Shown here: positions 1 to 10,620 of the stretch, one piece after another
How the letters are laid out: each line of letters starts with the position of its first letter
Numbering within the stretch: position 1 is the stretch's first letter
Assembly: GCA_030435675.1 (NCBI GenBank)
Contig: CM059622.1
Span: 16,678,001 to 16,742,000, forward strand
Origin: Steinernema hermaphroditum
Lineage: Eukaryota; Nematoda; Chromadorea; Rhabditida; Steinernematidae
Length of the DNA stretch: 64,000 bases
Reading direction: 5' to 3'
Notes under the pieces: generated by a model
Database searches by the model: none
Seen by the model: the letters and a program-made list of their open reading frames with translations, nothing else
Told to the model about the DNA's origin: nothing
Program-made: the position numbers and the translations under genes

Positions 1-841
1 TATTCATTATTCTTATGTACAACTCCAGCCCATTTTGTGAACAAGAGGCGGATGCCGCGTTCGTAGAATATGTGTGGGTTAAAATCGAAAAATTTTATGG
101 CCCAATTTTCGACCACTTTATCTCATTGTGAGTAGTTTCCTCTGATATCGTCATTTACGGATGGGCTCAGGTAAGATCAGGAGCAAAGAAAGATCGTTCA
201 AAATGCGATCGCTCAAACAGGAATCTTTCTGCTCAAAATGGAAAGTCATTGCGGAGGTCCGCTTCTTAACATGCGGTCTCTGGCAGTCGTATGCTTTGAG
301 AACCTTAGGGTTATCGTTTCCACATTTCGCCTCTGTTTCCGTAAAGTAGAAATGGACTCGTGGAGTCGCTATACGATCTGTTAAAGTGCCAGATTGAGGA
401 CTGTCGTGACAGAATAGGCCTTTAGGAAATCAGGACGAATGTAATGGACAAGGAGCAAATAACATGTGGGATGAGAGTTCACTGCAGCCATGCGCATTGT
501 GAAATGATAGCATGTTTATATCATTGGCCATTTTCAATGCATACATTGACGCAATATTAAGTTAGTGGCCAAATAAAAGAGCCCGAAAGAAGGCGAATGA
601 AAGCCCATTTGTACGATGACAGGAGCAGACAACATTACCACATATGCCACATCTAAAATGTTTCTGCAAAGACATAATGCCAGGGACCCTAGGCTCTTTT
701 GCTGGAGCTTAACTGTGCATCCAATGATAACCTGCTATGTTGATATTCCACGATTTAAAATCGTCATTTAAAATATTCCGAAAAAAATAGAAGACACGTA
801 TGAACTATGAATCAAATAACAAGAAAAAAATACAAAACTTT
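1..841. other. No gene seen
   Basis: AT-rich non-coding sequence. The only open frames are short and lack splice-consistent partners, family motifs or a promoter with a matching start. I see no RNA gene or repeat with clear ends here. Confidence 0.6.
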
Positions 842-912
842 TGCATCGGCCGGGAATCGAACCCGGGCCGCCCGCGTGGCAGGCGAGCATTCTACCACTG
901 AACCACCGATGC
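842..912 (-). tRNA. tRNA-Gly (GCC)
   Basis: The reverse strand folds as a full cloverleaf. The acceptor stem GCATCGG pairs with CCGATGC, the anticodon loop is CTGCCAC (anticodon GCC) and the T loop is TTCGATT. The discriminator base is A at 842. The gene body is identical to the copy at 3887-3957. No intron and no CCA are encoded. Confidence 0.95.
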
Positions 913-1995
913 TCCGCAACTTCTCGCGCTGTATTTACATAAGCGTCAGTGAGTCACTACCTTCCAAAAATAAGGGACTAATCACATATCAACTTTTCAT
1001 CTTCATTGTTGACGAAATAAAAGTTCGACCAGCTCGACCATAGGTCCAGCTATCACGAACTGATACTTTACATGCGTATCTTGCTTTTTAGAACTGCAAA
1101 ACAGAGGTGGGCTTATGTCAGTAATCGCAAGAACATGCAGCAACCTAAAGCTGCTTCGGCGCCTTCCGCAAGCACTACAACGTCGAAGCACACCAAATGC
1201 AACACCACATCTCAAACTATCATATAAGCAAACAATGCCAATTCGTCTAAAATTCCAAAATCGGCGCATGACCGCTACATTCACATAAAGGCGACATTTT
1301 CCGCCAGAATTCATCTCAATCACAGGATGCCACAGATGAAGTCGCATGGGTGCATTACGATAATTAAAAGGGCAACCCGTGAGTCGGCGCGCTTTACAAA
1401 GCTGACGAGATTTGTGCATCAACAGGAACTTGGCGAGACAGACGACTGTCTAGACAGATTACTAACAGTGTCTGTGTTCGCCACCCTCAAGTCATCAGTG
1501 TCTAGAGGTGCACCTGCGGACGATCTCCACTGGTGCTGTAGGCAGACACGACACACACCCTGATCATCTAGGTGTAGGAAAGAAACAGTGAAAACGGCCA
1601 AGATTAACGTTTTTGTGGAACATTGACATAGCTGTCACCACCTCGATAGGCCCTAACAATGAAGGACATGAAGGAAATAATAACATCCGAAGTTTGACGT
1701 ATGAACTTAATTAATCGTTTTTGTCTTAGGAACACAAGCTTACCACGGCTAGATTAGATTACCCAGGTATAATTCTCTTTTTCTTCATGTTTTTGGTATA
1801 TGCGAAAATATAAATTAGTATATGTATCAGAGGTGCCGATGAGTCTGAAAACTCTGCCACTTGGAAGACCACTTGGTAAATGACTTGTGAAAATGGTGAC
1901 ACCATACTCCGACAATATTAATCCACAGGTTAATATGATCGAAAAGCCAAGTTATATAACTTAAATTGGTAGACATGAACTGACACCGTTATCTA
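913..1995. other. No gene seen
   Basis: Overlapping short frames on both strands between 1003 and 1601 have no recognisable domain or exon partners. A half-site of the CAGAGATGCCGACGAG-type MITE family appears at about 1828 without its other end. Nothing else is supported. Confidence 0.55.
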
Positions 1996-2935
1996 TTAGG
2001 TTGATGCAAAAGAAATGTCGATTTTTGTTAAAAAGAAAATTGATCATGAAAGTATAATAATCAAAAGCTGAACCCAAAAGACATTCATCATTAGTATTCA
2101 CGAGTTGTCGCCTATGTCCACGTAGAGAGTGAATGCCTTACTGAACGAATTCATAGTGGTTTGGACTTGAAAAAGTTTGTGACTCAAATTTTGACTTCCT
2201 CACATCTTTTGATTTTTTTTTCTGCCAACTACTACTGCATCGACAGGAATAAGTGACAGTCAGGTGGAGCGATGTCTGTGCTATAAGGCGGTCAAACAAC
2301 TATCCTTGATATTGCGAAGGAGGATTCCAATCATAGTGATTGTTGTTGATTTTTTGTACATTTTGCCCCCTGATTTCCACTACCATTTTCGGGCCATCTG
2401 ACTACAACGACCCTTTTTTCACACCTATTGATCTTTCAAATGGCATACAAGCGTCTCATAGTGGTTGATTAATTAACGTTCACAAACGTTGTCGTGAGTT
2501 CTCGAGCAGGTTGCTTTCGGATTCAGCTCAACAACCTCTTTTAATGCTGCGTCACCCAAAAATTTGGGACGTTTTCCATGTGCTTCGTCTTTAAAGCACT
2601 TATCTCCATCTCAGAATCGCTGAACCCACCACTCGCACATGCATTCGGATGGGACATCTTCTTCCAGCACTTAACACGGGCTACTGTGACATTAGGCAGG
2701 AAACTTGCTTTGTTTGAAGTTGTGTGGTATGCAAATCCGCACTGGGCACTTTTTCTCGATCATGTTTAACGTAAAATTTTATTTTAATTAGAAAGGGCCA
2801 GCGGGACGGAATATATATCAAACGATGCGCGAGTGCAAGCTCTACAAGAACTATTAATCAGGTCATACAGAAACTTATTATAATGAAAGAAAGAACAAAA
2901 TCAACATGATCGACATTTCTTTTGCATCAACCTAA
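1996..2935 (-). mobile_element. Degenerate mariner transposon
   Basis: The 940-base element is bounded by near-perfect inverted repeats. Each end starts TTAGGTTGATGCAAAAGAAA on its own strand, and identity runs about 26 bases. It is flanked by TA on both sides (1994-1995 and 2936-2937), the target duplication of Tc1/mariner elements. The reverse strand between the ends holds fragments of a mariner transposase. A full mariner is about 1.3 kb, so this copy has an internal deletion. Confidence 0.85.
2200..2768 (-). pseudogene. Mariner transposase remnant
   Basis: The reverse strand reads from about 2767 as a mariner-like N-terminus (around EKKCPVRICIPHNF). It then gives a helix-turn-helix stretch containing WVQRF, KDEAHGKRPK and LKEVVELNPKATCS, matching the mariner pattern 'RPP...LKELVE.NPRQTT'. 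Near 2275 it reads APPDCHLFLSM, a decayed form of the 'SPDLAPSDYHLF' motif. Several stop codons and frame changes interrupt it, and most of the catalytic core between these blocks is missing. It cannot encode an active enzyme. Confidence 0.8.
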
Positions 2936-2982
2936 TACGTTCCCTCTTCGTACTTTCTCATAGATTTTTGTTCGACCCGTCA

Positions 2983-3160
2983 CAGAGATGCCGACGAGAC
3001 TCGTTTGTCCAGACTAGGGCTGTACGAAACTCAAAACTCGGATGCCAAAACTCAAAACTTTTTTGACGATCCCAAATAAAAACCAAAAATACCCTCAAAA
3101 CTTGCACAGCCCTGTCCGGACTCGTATTTGTTTGGATTTCGGACTCGCTCGACATCATTG
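2983..3160. mobile_element. hAT-like MITE (outer)
   Basis: It starts CAGAGATGCCGACGAG and ends GACATCATTG. The two ends are imperfect inverted repeats of the same type as the clearer element at 19989-20070. The flanking 8-mers no longer match, so it is probably old. A second element sits inside it. Confidence 0.55.
3015..3113. mobile_element. hAT-like MITE (nested)
   Basis: The 99-base element begins TAGGGCTGT and ends ACAGCCCT. It is flanked by gtccagac (3007-3014) and gtccggac (3114-3121), an 8-base target duplication with one mismatch. Eight-base duplications and TAGGG-type ends are typical of hAT elements. It inserted into the older MITE at 2983-3160. It has no coding capacity. Confidence 0.7.
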
Positions 3161-3886
3161 ATACGTATATTTCACTGCTGATACGTTTCGGAGAATGTTG
3201 AATGAAACAAATACAACACTGCAAGATATGATCGGTTCGTCAGGCACAAATTTCGAAAAACACGAAAAACGAGATGTGATGATTCGAAAAACAAAAGCAC
3301 TAACAAGCATGCACATAAATTCGACAATGCAAACATCACAAATTAGCTCTTCAATTCATTAGTTGTTTACCTATGGACGAGCTAGTTATCCTATTTTTGT
3401 TGTTTTTGTTTGTTTTTGGAGGAGTTTGTTGAGAGAGTTCATGCGCGCTGTCTTCAAATTGAACTTGATGATAGTAGCATAATTGCACCTTCAACGTATG
3501 TCATATTGGTTTTGTCAAGTCGATCCGAACTCTTTATTTCATATCTCTGTGTTTCCCACATTTCTGCACTTTAGTTACTGTATAGCTTATGCTAGGGACA
3601 TGTATATGTCGCCATCAACAGACTCTGGTTTGAACTAGAGCTGTCGTTTTCGGCTTCGATTTCGGATGATCTGACGATGAGCGACCAGCGCTCTGACTGC
3701 TTTTAATCAGCGTGAATCATCATTTATTGACTAACACACATCACGGTCGATGAGCACCCAACACATTTGTAAATAAATAACTTTGCTTGCTGAATCATAT
3801 GAGGAGATAGTAAAAACTGTGAGAAATGTAGTGGGTGTCACGGATTGCTACAAACAGCTTCTAGAAAAGAAAGAGAGGAAAAGTTT
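3161..3886. other. No gene seen
   Basis: AT-rich sequence between a MITE and a tRNA gene. No frame with family resemblance or splice structure was found. Confidence 0.55.
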
Positions 3887-3957
3887 TGCATCGGCCGGGA
3901 ATCGAACCCGGGCCGCCCGCGTGGCAGGCGAGCATTCTACCACTGAACCACCGATGC
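3887..3957 (-). tRNA. tRNA-Gly (GCC)
   Basis: The gene body is identical to the copy at 842-912: same cloverleaf, anticodon GCC and discriminator A at 3887. The flanks differ beyond a few bases (a shared 'aaaaCTTTTGCAT'-like edge), so this is a dispersed copy and not a recent tandem duplicate. Confidence 0.95.
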
Positions 3958-4250
3958 TGCATCTTCGATGCCCACCGCTGTTTTATATCCCTTAGTCCAA
4001 AACGCTGCTTTGCATCTGCTTTGCTCTTTTCCATAGCATTTTGCCAATACACTCATCGATTCTGTTTGTTGATACTACTTTCGCCTACAATCAGAATCCT
4101 AGAGTACAGTGCACAATTGTCTCAGCAATCGATCTTTCCCCCTAAATGCATAAATCACTATCGATTCTGCAGCGTCCCCCTTGTTGTGGTTCATCAATCA
4201 CTTCAACTAGATGTTTGAATCATTTATTACTCACTTCCAGCGCGTCTTTA

Positions 4251-4707
4251 TCACTCACAGCAATCAGGTCTCCGTTTCGAATAGGGAGCCTCGTCGTAGG
4301 CTGGCGGAGGCTGTTCATAGCGATCGGCCGGTTCTATATCGGATACATGGGTGCTTGGATACATGGACGGAGGCGGCGGAGGATGGTGTTCGCCATGGGT
4401 TGGGTTGGCAGCAGGTTGATGGACGTGCTGATCGACGATGATTACGGTGTTGTGATGATGGTCGCGGCACTGGACACAGTCGTCTTCGCGTATGAAACAG
4501 AACCAGAAGGCGTGGAAAATGCCGAGGATTCCGAAGGAGAGGATGTTGAGAAGCCAGTTGATCAGGACGTCGGCGCAGCACTCGCCCTGGTGAACCCAAA
4601 TGGCTATGGGCTGTAAGGATTCACATTGGTTACAAAAAGGACGGCCTTACCGGCAAGAAAAAGGCCAAGCAGCCTTCGAGGCACGCGCTGTGCTCGTGTT
4701 GCACCAT
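4251..4707 (-). CDS. Pmp3/UPF0057 membrane proteolipid with Pro-rich tail
   Basis: Two exons (4651-4707 and 4251-4610, intron GTAAGG...TTACAG, phase 0) give 138 residues. The first exon ends in AFFLP and the second opens PIAIWVHQGECCADVLINWL, recreating the Pmp3/UPF0057 core: 'FLPP.AV', a short loop, then a second membrane helix around residues 37-58. Yeast and plant members are about 52-residue plasma-membrane proteolipids linked to membrane potential and salt tolerance; nematode versions have extra tails. Here roughly 75 further residues are His-, Pro- and Tyr-rich, with PPPPP and PPPAYDEAPY, which could bind SH3 or WW domains (inference). The stop at 4251 overlaps a possible GTGAGT donor, so a further 3' exon is not excluded. 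Confidence 0.8.
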
Positions 4708-5385
4708 TTTCCAAGGAGACGAGTTAGCACGCTCACTGGTAAGAAATGGCGGTCTGCGCTGACAGTCGTGAGCAAACACGAACAACTGATTCGCTCTGAT
4801 AAGGCGAGCGGTGAAAACACGCCTGTACATTCATCTGTCGTGACGTGGGCCACTCATGAAGTGCATGAGCTGTATTTTGGTCAGTTTAAGAGAAAAACGG
4901 ATGGCTAATCCGAGGCTAGTGCATATCAGTAGTGAAGCACAGTGATACAAGGTGTCTCTTTTCGGTCTCAGCTTTGGATGCTGTCGGAAATGACTTCGCA
5001 GACTTCTGTCTAAAGTGCCTTTTTTGGGAGGCTTTGTACTTCCGGTGGGATCATCGACAGTTTGGTTCCTAATGTCGAATGATGATGTCATTATTTTGCA
5101 TGTTAATCATTTAATCAGAGTCATGCATTTGCTATTCAACATGGTGACCCCGTAATCCGTCTTAAATATCTATATTGAAAATATTTTTTTTTATTTTTGG
5201 TGACGTGTTAAATTAGACTTGTCATCAATATTGTTCTTCAAGGGTTAGCTTAGCGCGACGGTTAGCTCCTGATACCGTAAGTTTTAAAATTTGAGGTTCA
5301 ATGAAAAGGCCGGTGTCTACTAAACAAATACCACTAGGTAACATCAAGTGAGACAAAGAGCGGTCTAGTGCAAATTTAGACAGCT
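4708..5385. other. No gene seen
   Basis: Upstream region of the Pmp3-like gene, followed by AT-rich DNA up to the tRNA-Arg. A tRNA-like stretch near 5239-5315 was considered and rejected. No other supported feature. Confidence 0.5.
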
Positions 5386-5458
5386 GGCCTCGTGGCGCAA
5401 TGGATAACGCGTCGGTCTACGGAACCGAAGATTGCAGGTTCGAATCCTGCCGAGGTCG
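5386..5458 (+). tRNA. tRNA-Arg (ACG)
   Basis: 73-base cloverleaf. The acceptor GGCCTCG pairs with CGAGGTC, the anticodon loop is CTACGGA (anticodon ACG), the T loop is TTCGAAT and the discriminator is G. It reads CGN arginine codons after A34-to-inosine editing. Three related copies occur at 20439, 21991 (broken) and 25066. The five bases before the gene (CAGCT) are shared with the 25066 copy. Confidence 0.95.
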
Positions 5459-5674
5459 AAATTTTTTTCTCTTCTGCCATCCTTCTTTCAGAGTTCTTGT
5501 GTTTCGGTGATGGATAATGGGCTGCTTCCAAAATATAAGCTGTAAGACGTCTCCCCATGATTCATACAGACCACAGGTTTCACAAACTCTCTTAGATATC
5601 TTAAATTATCACAGTCTTGTGAACATAAAAATTCTCGAAAGTGAACGAGGCCCGCTCATCTAATCGTTCTTCTT

Positions 5675-7386
5675 CTAGCACCGCTGGACAAGGATCGCTG
5701 TTGCTTCGCCTCCTCCGTTGCAGATGGCTGCGACTCCAAATTCGCCTTCCTTCAACTGGTGCACCAAGGTGACGACGATTCGCGCTCCGGACATTCTAGA
5801 ACATTCACATAAGCTGATCTACGGTTACAAGAAGCGCTTACCCAAGTGGGTGACCAAGGGCAACTGCACCTCCGCGGGTGTTGACCTTGTCCTCAGTGAG
5901 TCCGAGATCGCGGATGAAGCTCAGAATGGTGACGGCAAAAGCTTCGTTCACTTCCCACTTCGCAATCTGGTCCTTCGAAATTCCGGTCTTCTTGAGGAGC
6001 CTCTGAACGGCGAAAACGGGAGCGATAGTGAAGTCAACGTGGTCGCAGCCGGCTTCGGCGAATCCGATGATCTTCGCGAGAGGCTTGGCAGTTCCGTTGA
6101 CCTTCAAGTAGTCTCCGGAGACGAGGACAAGAGCAGCGGCTCCGTCGTTCATGGAAGACGCATTGGCGGGGGTGATGGTGCCAGTTCCATCGTTGATGAA
6201 CACCGGCCGCAGCGAGGGAACCTTATCTTCCAAAAGTTTCTTGTACTCTTCGTCTTCAGAGATTACGATATCGGCGCCTCGACGCTGCTTCACAGTGACT
6301 GGGACAACTTCTTCTTTTAGCGCTCCCGACTTCCAGGCTTCCGCGGCGCGATGATAGCTCTGAATCGCGTATCTGTCCTGCTCTTCGCGGGTCAGCTTGT
6401 AATCTTTGACGGTCTTCTCGGCTAAAACGCCCATCAACTGCCCGAGCTCAGCGTCTTTCAGTCCATCCTTCTGAATTCCGTCAGCCATCGATACGTCACC
6501 GTAGACGAGATCACTGCGTTGCATGTAGAAAGGCACTTGGGACATGCTTTCGGTGCCAGCGGCGACGACCACTTGGCCATTTCCGAGCTGGATCGTCTGA
6601 GAGCCGAGAATGACGGCCTTCAAACCCGATGAGCACACTTTGTTGACAGTGAAAGCGACGGAAGTGTTCGGGATACCTGGAAAACTACATAACGCAAATA
6701 TCGGTATTGAGTGAATTACCGGATTTGACGGCGATTTGACGGGCAACGTTCTGTCCATGGCCGGCGGTCAACACGCTGCCGACGATGGTTTCGTCGACGG
6801 CTTCGGGCTTCACTCCAGAGCGTTTCAGGGCTTCAGACACGGCGACTTGGCCAAGATCGACGGAGGAGAGCGTTGAGAAGGAGCCGCGGAAGGAGGCGAT
6901 TGGCGTGCGGACGCCGGAGACGATGTAGACATCCTGGAAAGAATGGGGTTAGAAGGTGAACTGAAGTACATGTGAAGAGCGCAGCGATTTAGGGAGACAG
7001 CTCGATGTAAAATAGGATTTTTTGGTTACTTATTCATATTACAAACAAGCCGGATTCTTCAGGATAGCATATTTCAAGAAAAAGAACTGAAATTCAACTG
7101 TGAATTGAATACGGACTGATTCCTGGCGCGAATCTGGCCAGAATGCGCTTAAAATCGCCAATATCAGGCCGGAATCTTCACTAAAACAGCATCGGGAAGC
7201 GTATAATAGCTATCAACTTCATCGTGATCAGAATGAGCGCGAAAATTTAGGCAATATTGGACATCCAAACATTAACGGACAGCATGCACAAATCTACTCA
7301 CATAATTGGCACTTTCCAAGTTGAAAGCAGTCCACTGTCAAGAAAAATAAGAAAGCTAAACTCACAGGGACTTCGATGGCGGGCAT
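5675..7386 (-). CDS. Acetyl-CoA acetyltransferase (thiolase, ACAT2-like)
   Basis: Four exons (7366-7386, 6720-6933, 5842-6676, 5675-5795) join in frame to 396 residues, the usual length of cytosolic ACAT2. The enzyme condenses two acetyl-CoA to acetoacetyl-CoA, the first step of the mevalonate pathway, or runs in reverse for ketone use. The nucleophile is Cys93 in NKVCSSG. The catalytic His is about residue 354 in GHPLGMSGAR, and the second Cys is about residue 382 in CNGGGEA. NEAFA is also present. The start [19 protein letters not shown] has no transit peptide, and the C-terminus ILVQRC is not a peroxisomal SKL signal, so a cytosolic location is inferred. Intron 1 is 432 bases, long compared with the 43-46 base introns 2 and 3. 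C. elegans relatives are kat-1 and the T02G5 thiolases; I cannot say which is the orthologue. Confidence 0.95.
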
Positions 7387-7853
7387 CTTCGACGTTCGCA
7401 CTCCGAAAAATCGATACCTGAAACGAAGTCAGCTCAAACGTCACCATCCCGAACATCTCGCGTGAAAACACGACCGCTCGCTCTTGTTTCAGCAACAAAA
7501 ATGAACACAAGAGGGTGCAAAAGAGAGAGAATGGACTCTCTCCCCTGGCAGTGGCAGCGACTACAAGGCGATCACGCCATCGGCGCGGCTGAAGGTCGTC
7601 CTTCGAGCGGCGAGCGAGTGTCGCCACGTGCGAGAGGAGCGTTTTTCCGCTGAATTATGACCGATCGACCTTTGGACTTCTATTCTGGTTGCTTTGATCA
7701 GATGATTGGCGTTATGTATCATATGACCTCATGATACGGAAGAACACTTTGCACAGAGGAAAAACCGTTGCTGTCGCCTGATCTGAACATGAGTTGATCC
7801 ATGTCCATAGTGATGCAACTTTATTCCATTTTACCATTCACTTTTTAACAACA
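7387..7853. other. Intergenic: thiolase 5' side, peptidase 3' side
   Basis: The two minus-strand genes are separated by 467 bases. An acceptor-like site (CGTTTCAG at about 7420) just before the thiolase ATG suggests a 5' noncoding exon or spliced-leader addition. No separate gene is visible. Confidence 0.45.
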
Positions 7854-10220
7854 TCAATCAAAGAGCCTACACTGCTTCTTCCTGTGATCCAACCTGTTTC
7901 CGTTCTTATCCTTAGCGTTCTTTCTGACTTTCTTCGGCAGCACATACATGCGGTCCTTCGGTCGGCAGCCAAACGCATTCGTAAACTCGTCCAACTGCTG
8001 CACCCACGCGTTCATCCTGATAGTGGGCCGTGGATGCGCTCCGTTCTTGGTGTGCACGTAATCCTCGAGGGGAGATCGTTCGTGTCCACAAGTCATCATC
8101 AAGCCGCCAATGAAGAACCACTGCTCGTTGCTGAAGCTACTCTTGTCGTGATACAACGCCGATTTGAACACCGGCGAGCGGAAAAGGGTTGCCATCACCA
8201 CTCGAAAGGCCACTCTAGCGCCTTCCACGTCGCAGAAACCCTCCCTCCGGACGGATTCTTTGTCTTGGTAGAGGGACGTTCCATTGGGTGCCGCTACGGT
8301 AAACGATTCGTAGTAGTCTTTGTAGCACTGGAATGTGTCGTCGTATCTGGCCAAGCCGATGAGCTCGTTGGCTGCTTTCTTCACCGACGCTCGATTGATG
8401 ATCTTGCTGTCCAGAGAGTGGAATATTTCATGAGCAAGCGTTTGTGCGATTTGGCCGTAGATGAAGCCGGTCGGCATGTTTTTGTTGATGTAGTAGGACA
8501 GAGCAGGCCAGATCATCTAAGACAAGGATAAGGTGACTCTCATGACTCAGAGTGGTCAACTTACCACTGTATCGTACTCATTCACAGCGTTGAAGACGTA
8601 TAGACCGTATTGCGTGTTGTCCACAGTCCAGATGTCGACATATTCTTTTGTGCCTTCGTATGCTGCCCTGTATCGATTCATGGCTTGAACGATAACTCCT
8701 CTTGTCTTCTTGAGAATGCCCTGGCTTCTGAAAGGGGGACTCAATATGATTGGGTTTGATGTTCCGGTCAGGGCTGTGCACAGTCCTGATTCGCGGACTT
8801 TTGGAGGGTTGTTGGCCTTTCAACTACAGACTCTCGACAAATGGGCGAGAATGGTCTTGGTCCCACCACGAAAATACTGAACTTATCTCATGAAAACACT
8901 GTATGGACGATTTTCCTAGTTGCTACCATTTACTCGTGGTCACTGTGATGTTAATCGTTTCGAGACCCGAGTCCTACTCCGTTTGGACCTCGAGTCTAGG
9001 AAGGATGAACTCAGACTCGATGCAAAAGGAGGAAAGCATGCGAGATTACATGGCGGATTACAAAAGCATCCAAAATCGCTACTTTTGCCTAGCCGTGGTT
9101 CCAGCGCGATATCATTGCTAACCAGGGATGGGAGCGAAATCGAGTCAAGGAAACCAGAAGAACAAAACTTACTCATTCATCACCTTCCTCAACATCTGCT
9201 CATTCTTCTCAAATTGCTCAGTGTAGAAGGACATAGCCTTCTTTATGTTAGTCAGATTTCTGGCCGATTGAGGAAAGGACAGTATCGTGTTGATGTTTTG
9301 GATTGAGTCGGCGACGTGCTTCCTCGTTTCGCTAGGAATCCATTTCTGCCTCTAAAGCAGGGCTCACTGCTCCCATAAGCATCTCATCTACCTACCATAA
9401 TGGTTCGAACCGTTTCGCTTTTGAGGTCTTTCGAAAATTTCTCGAAATTCTCCTCTATGTCTTTCGGCAACCAGAGATCGTTTTCCGTTGCAACTTTGGC
9501 CGTTATCAGGTTGAGGTAGGGCGCAAAGGCGTCTTTATAGGTAAGGTTGAAGACGGCTTCGTCGATCTGATCCATGGTCACAGACGCTTCCACTTCTCTG
9601 TATTTTGCCACGATCTTGTACGTTTTTTCGTCGAATCTGTTCGACAAATCGATGAACTCATTGTATCCGTCGACGACTCCCTTGATGTAGGAAGGACAGA
9701 AATCATAGGAGCACTCAATCGATGTGTATTCTGGAAAGACGACCATATGCTTTGTGTGGCCCTGTGTACCTGTGACATAGGAGTCCACGAATTTGAGGAC
9801 CTTGGTTTTGTGGTCCACCACAATGGATGCATAGATCTTGTACTTCCCATTCGTTCCACGGGAGATATCCGATGCAAATCGTTTTCCCATTTCAAAAAGT
9901 TTTTTCTCAAAGTGGTCGCGTTTGACGATCTGATGCATTACGGTAAATCAACCTAATTACTCTTCACTAACCTCACGGAAGAAGTCCAAAACAGGGTCGG
10001 AATAGTTGTTCACATGTTTCCGGATCTCTTTGTTGTAGGCCTGCTTCATGTTATACATGAAAGAGTCATTCCCATTTCCGTGGTTGTTGCAGACGAATTC
10101 GTAGAAGTCGTCACATGGCTTGACCGTTTCGGAGAAGAGGTGATCGAGTTCAAAGTGGTTGTTATAGGCCGATACGACCATAGAAGAGGCCGCCAAATAT
10201 AAGGCGACGAGCCGAAACAT
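7854..10220 (-). CDS. Neprilysin-like M13 zinc metallopeptidase, short, secreted
   Basis: Five exons (9972-10220, 9396-9929, 9173-9351, 8565-8727, 7854-8516) join in frame to 595 residues. A signal peptide (MFRLVALYLAASSMVVSA) is followed by PCDDFYEFVC, the hallmark M13 N-terminal motif. The zinc motif HEIFH is at about 404-408. The third ligand Glu (about 467, in REGFCD) lies 63 residues after the first His, exactly the neprilysin spacing, with the supporting Asp four residues later. The neprilysin His711 and Arg717 equivalents are present in HPRPTIR. The end QCRLFD replaces the usual CxxW. Typical members are about 700-770 residues and often membrane anchored; this one lacks a transmembrane anchor and about 100-150 residues. 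A secreted enzyme cleaving small peptides is inferred. The catalytic residues look intact. The last residue change Trp to Phe plus one extra residue is unusual. Confidence 0.93.
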
Positions 10221-10293
10221 CGTAAGACGATGGATGCGTGACCGTTGAGTCGCTTTTATGAAGGGAATCCTTTCATGAAGGGACGAGACAGAA

Positions 10294-10531
10294 TTAATTT
10301 TTCTCCAGACGGTGGGCGAGGTGGATTAGCCGATGATCAATGATTACAAGACCACGTACGTTCATGATTTTCATCATGCCATTAGGGAGAACAATTAAAC
10401 TTTTGACATCTTCAAAGAGGACATCAACAGAATAGCTGGCTAGCCCAGTTAGTTTATCTACTTGTGGAACGACGATAGCCCCAATCGTGACCGCAAAACC
10501 ATAGGACGCTGTCAACTTGCTGCTTCCATCC
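10294..10531 (-). CDS. Possible exon, unknown protein
   Basis: An open frame of about 79 codons follows a good acceptor (GCTTTTAG) near 10532. It encodes an even mix of residues with a hydrophobic stretch (FAVTIGAIVVPQ) and ends at a stop at 10294, with a possible donor at MKIMN/GTACGT. It lies between the peptidase start and the 3' end of the next gene on the same strand. No family is recognised. It may be a 3' exon, an unrelated gene fragment or chance. Confidence 0.25.
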
Positions 10532-10620
10532 CACTAAAAGCGCATAAAAGTTATTATTCTCATCGAACACCAGTACAAAATAAAGAGAGGCAAAAAAGAA
10601 ATACATTCTAAACGACACAG

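Noticed and set aside
807..1043. Frame containing ASAGNRTRAARVAGEHSTTE, also at 3783-3995
   Set aside because: The shared peptide is the translated antisense of tRNA-Gly, not a protein family.
1750..1775. GATTACCCAGGTATAA as a spliced-leader RNA
   Set aside because: Lacks the SL1 core ACCCAAGTTTGAG, Sm site and snRNA promoter block.
4146..4616. 156-codon plus frame with acidic end
   Set aside because: Antisense of the Pmp3-like exon, which has homology and a matching splice partner.
5239..5315. Possible tRNA relic (ACGGT...ACCGT hairpin with GAGGTTCAATG)
   Set aside because: It has a 10-base anticodon loop, no acceptor stem and no clear D arm.
5376..5558. Frames with TSAGFEPAIFGSVDRRVIHCA (also at 20340-20686)
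   Set aside because: Translation of tRNA-Arg antisense; repeated only because the tRNA is repeated.
5718..6320. 200-codon plus frame
   Set aside because: Antisense shadow of the thiolase exon, which has catalytic motifs and correct splicing.
7794..8531. 245-codon plus frame
   Set aside because: Antisense of the neprilysin-like catalytic exon.
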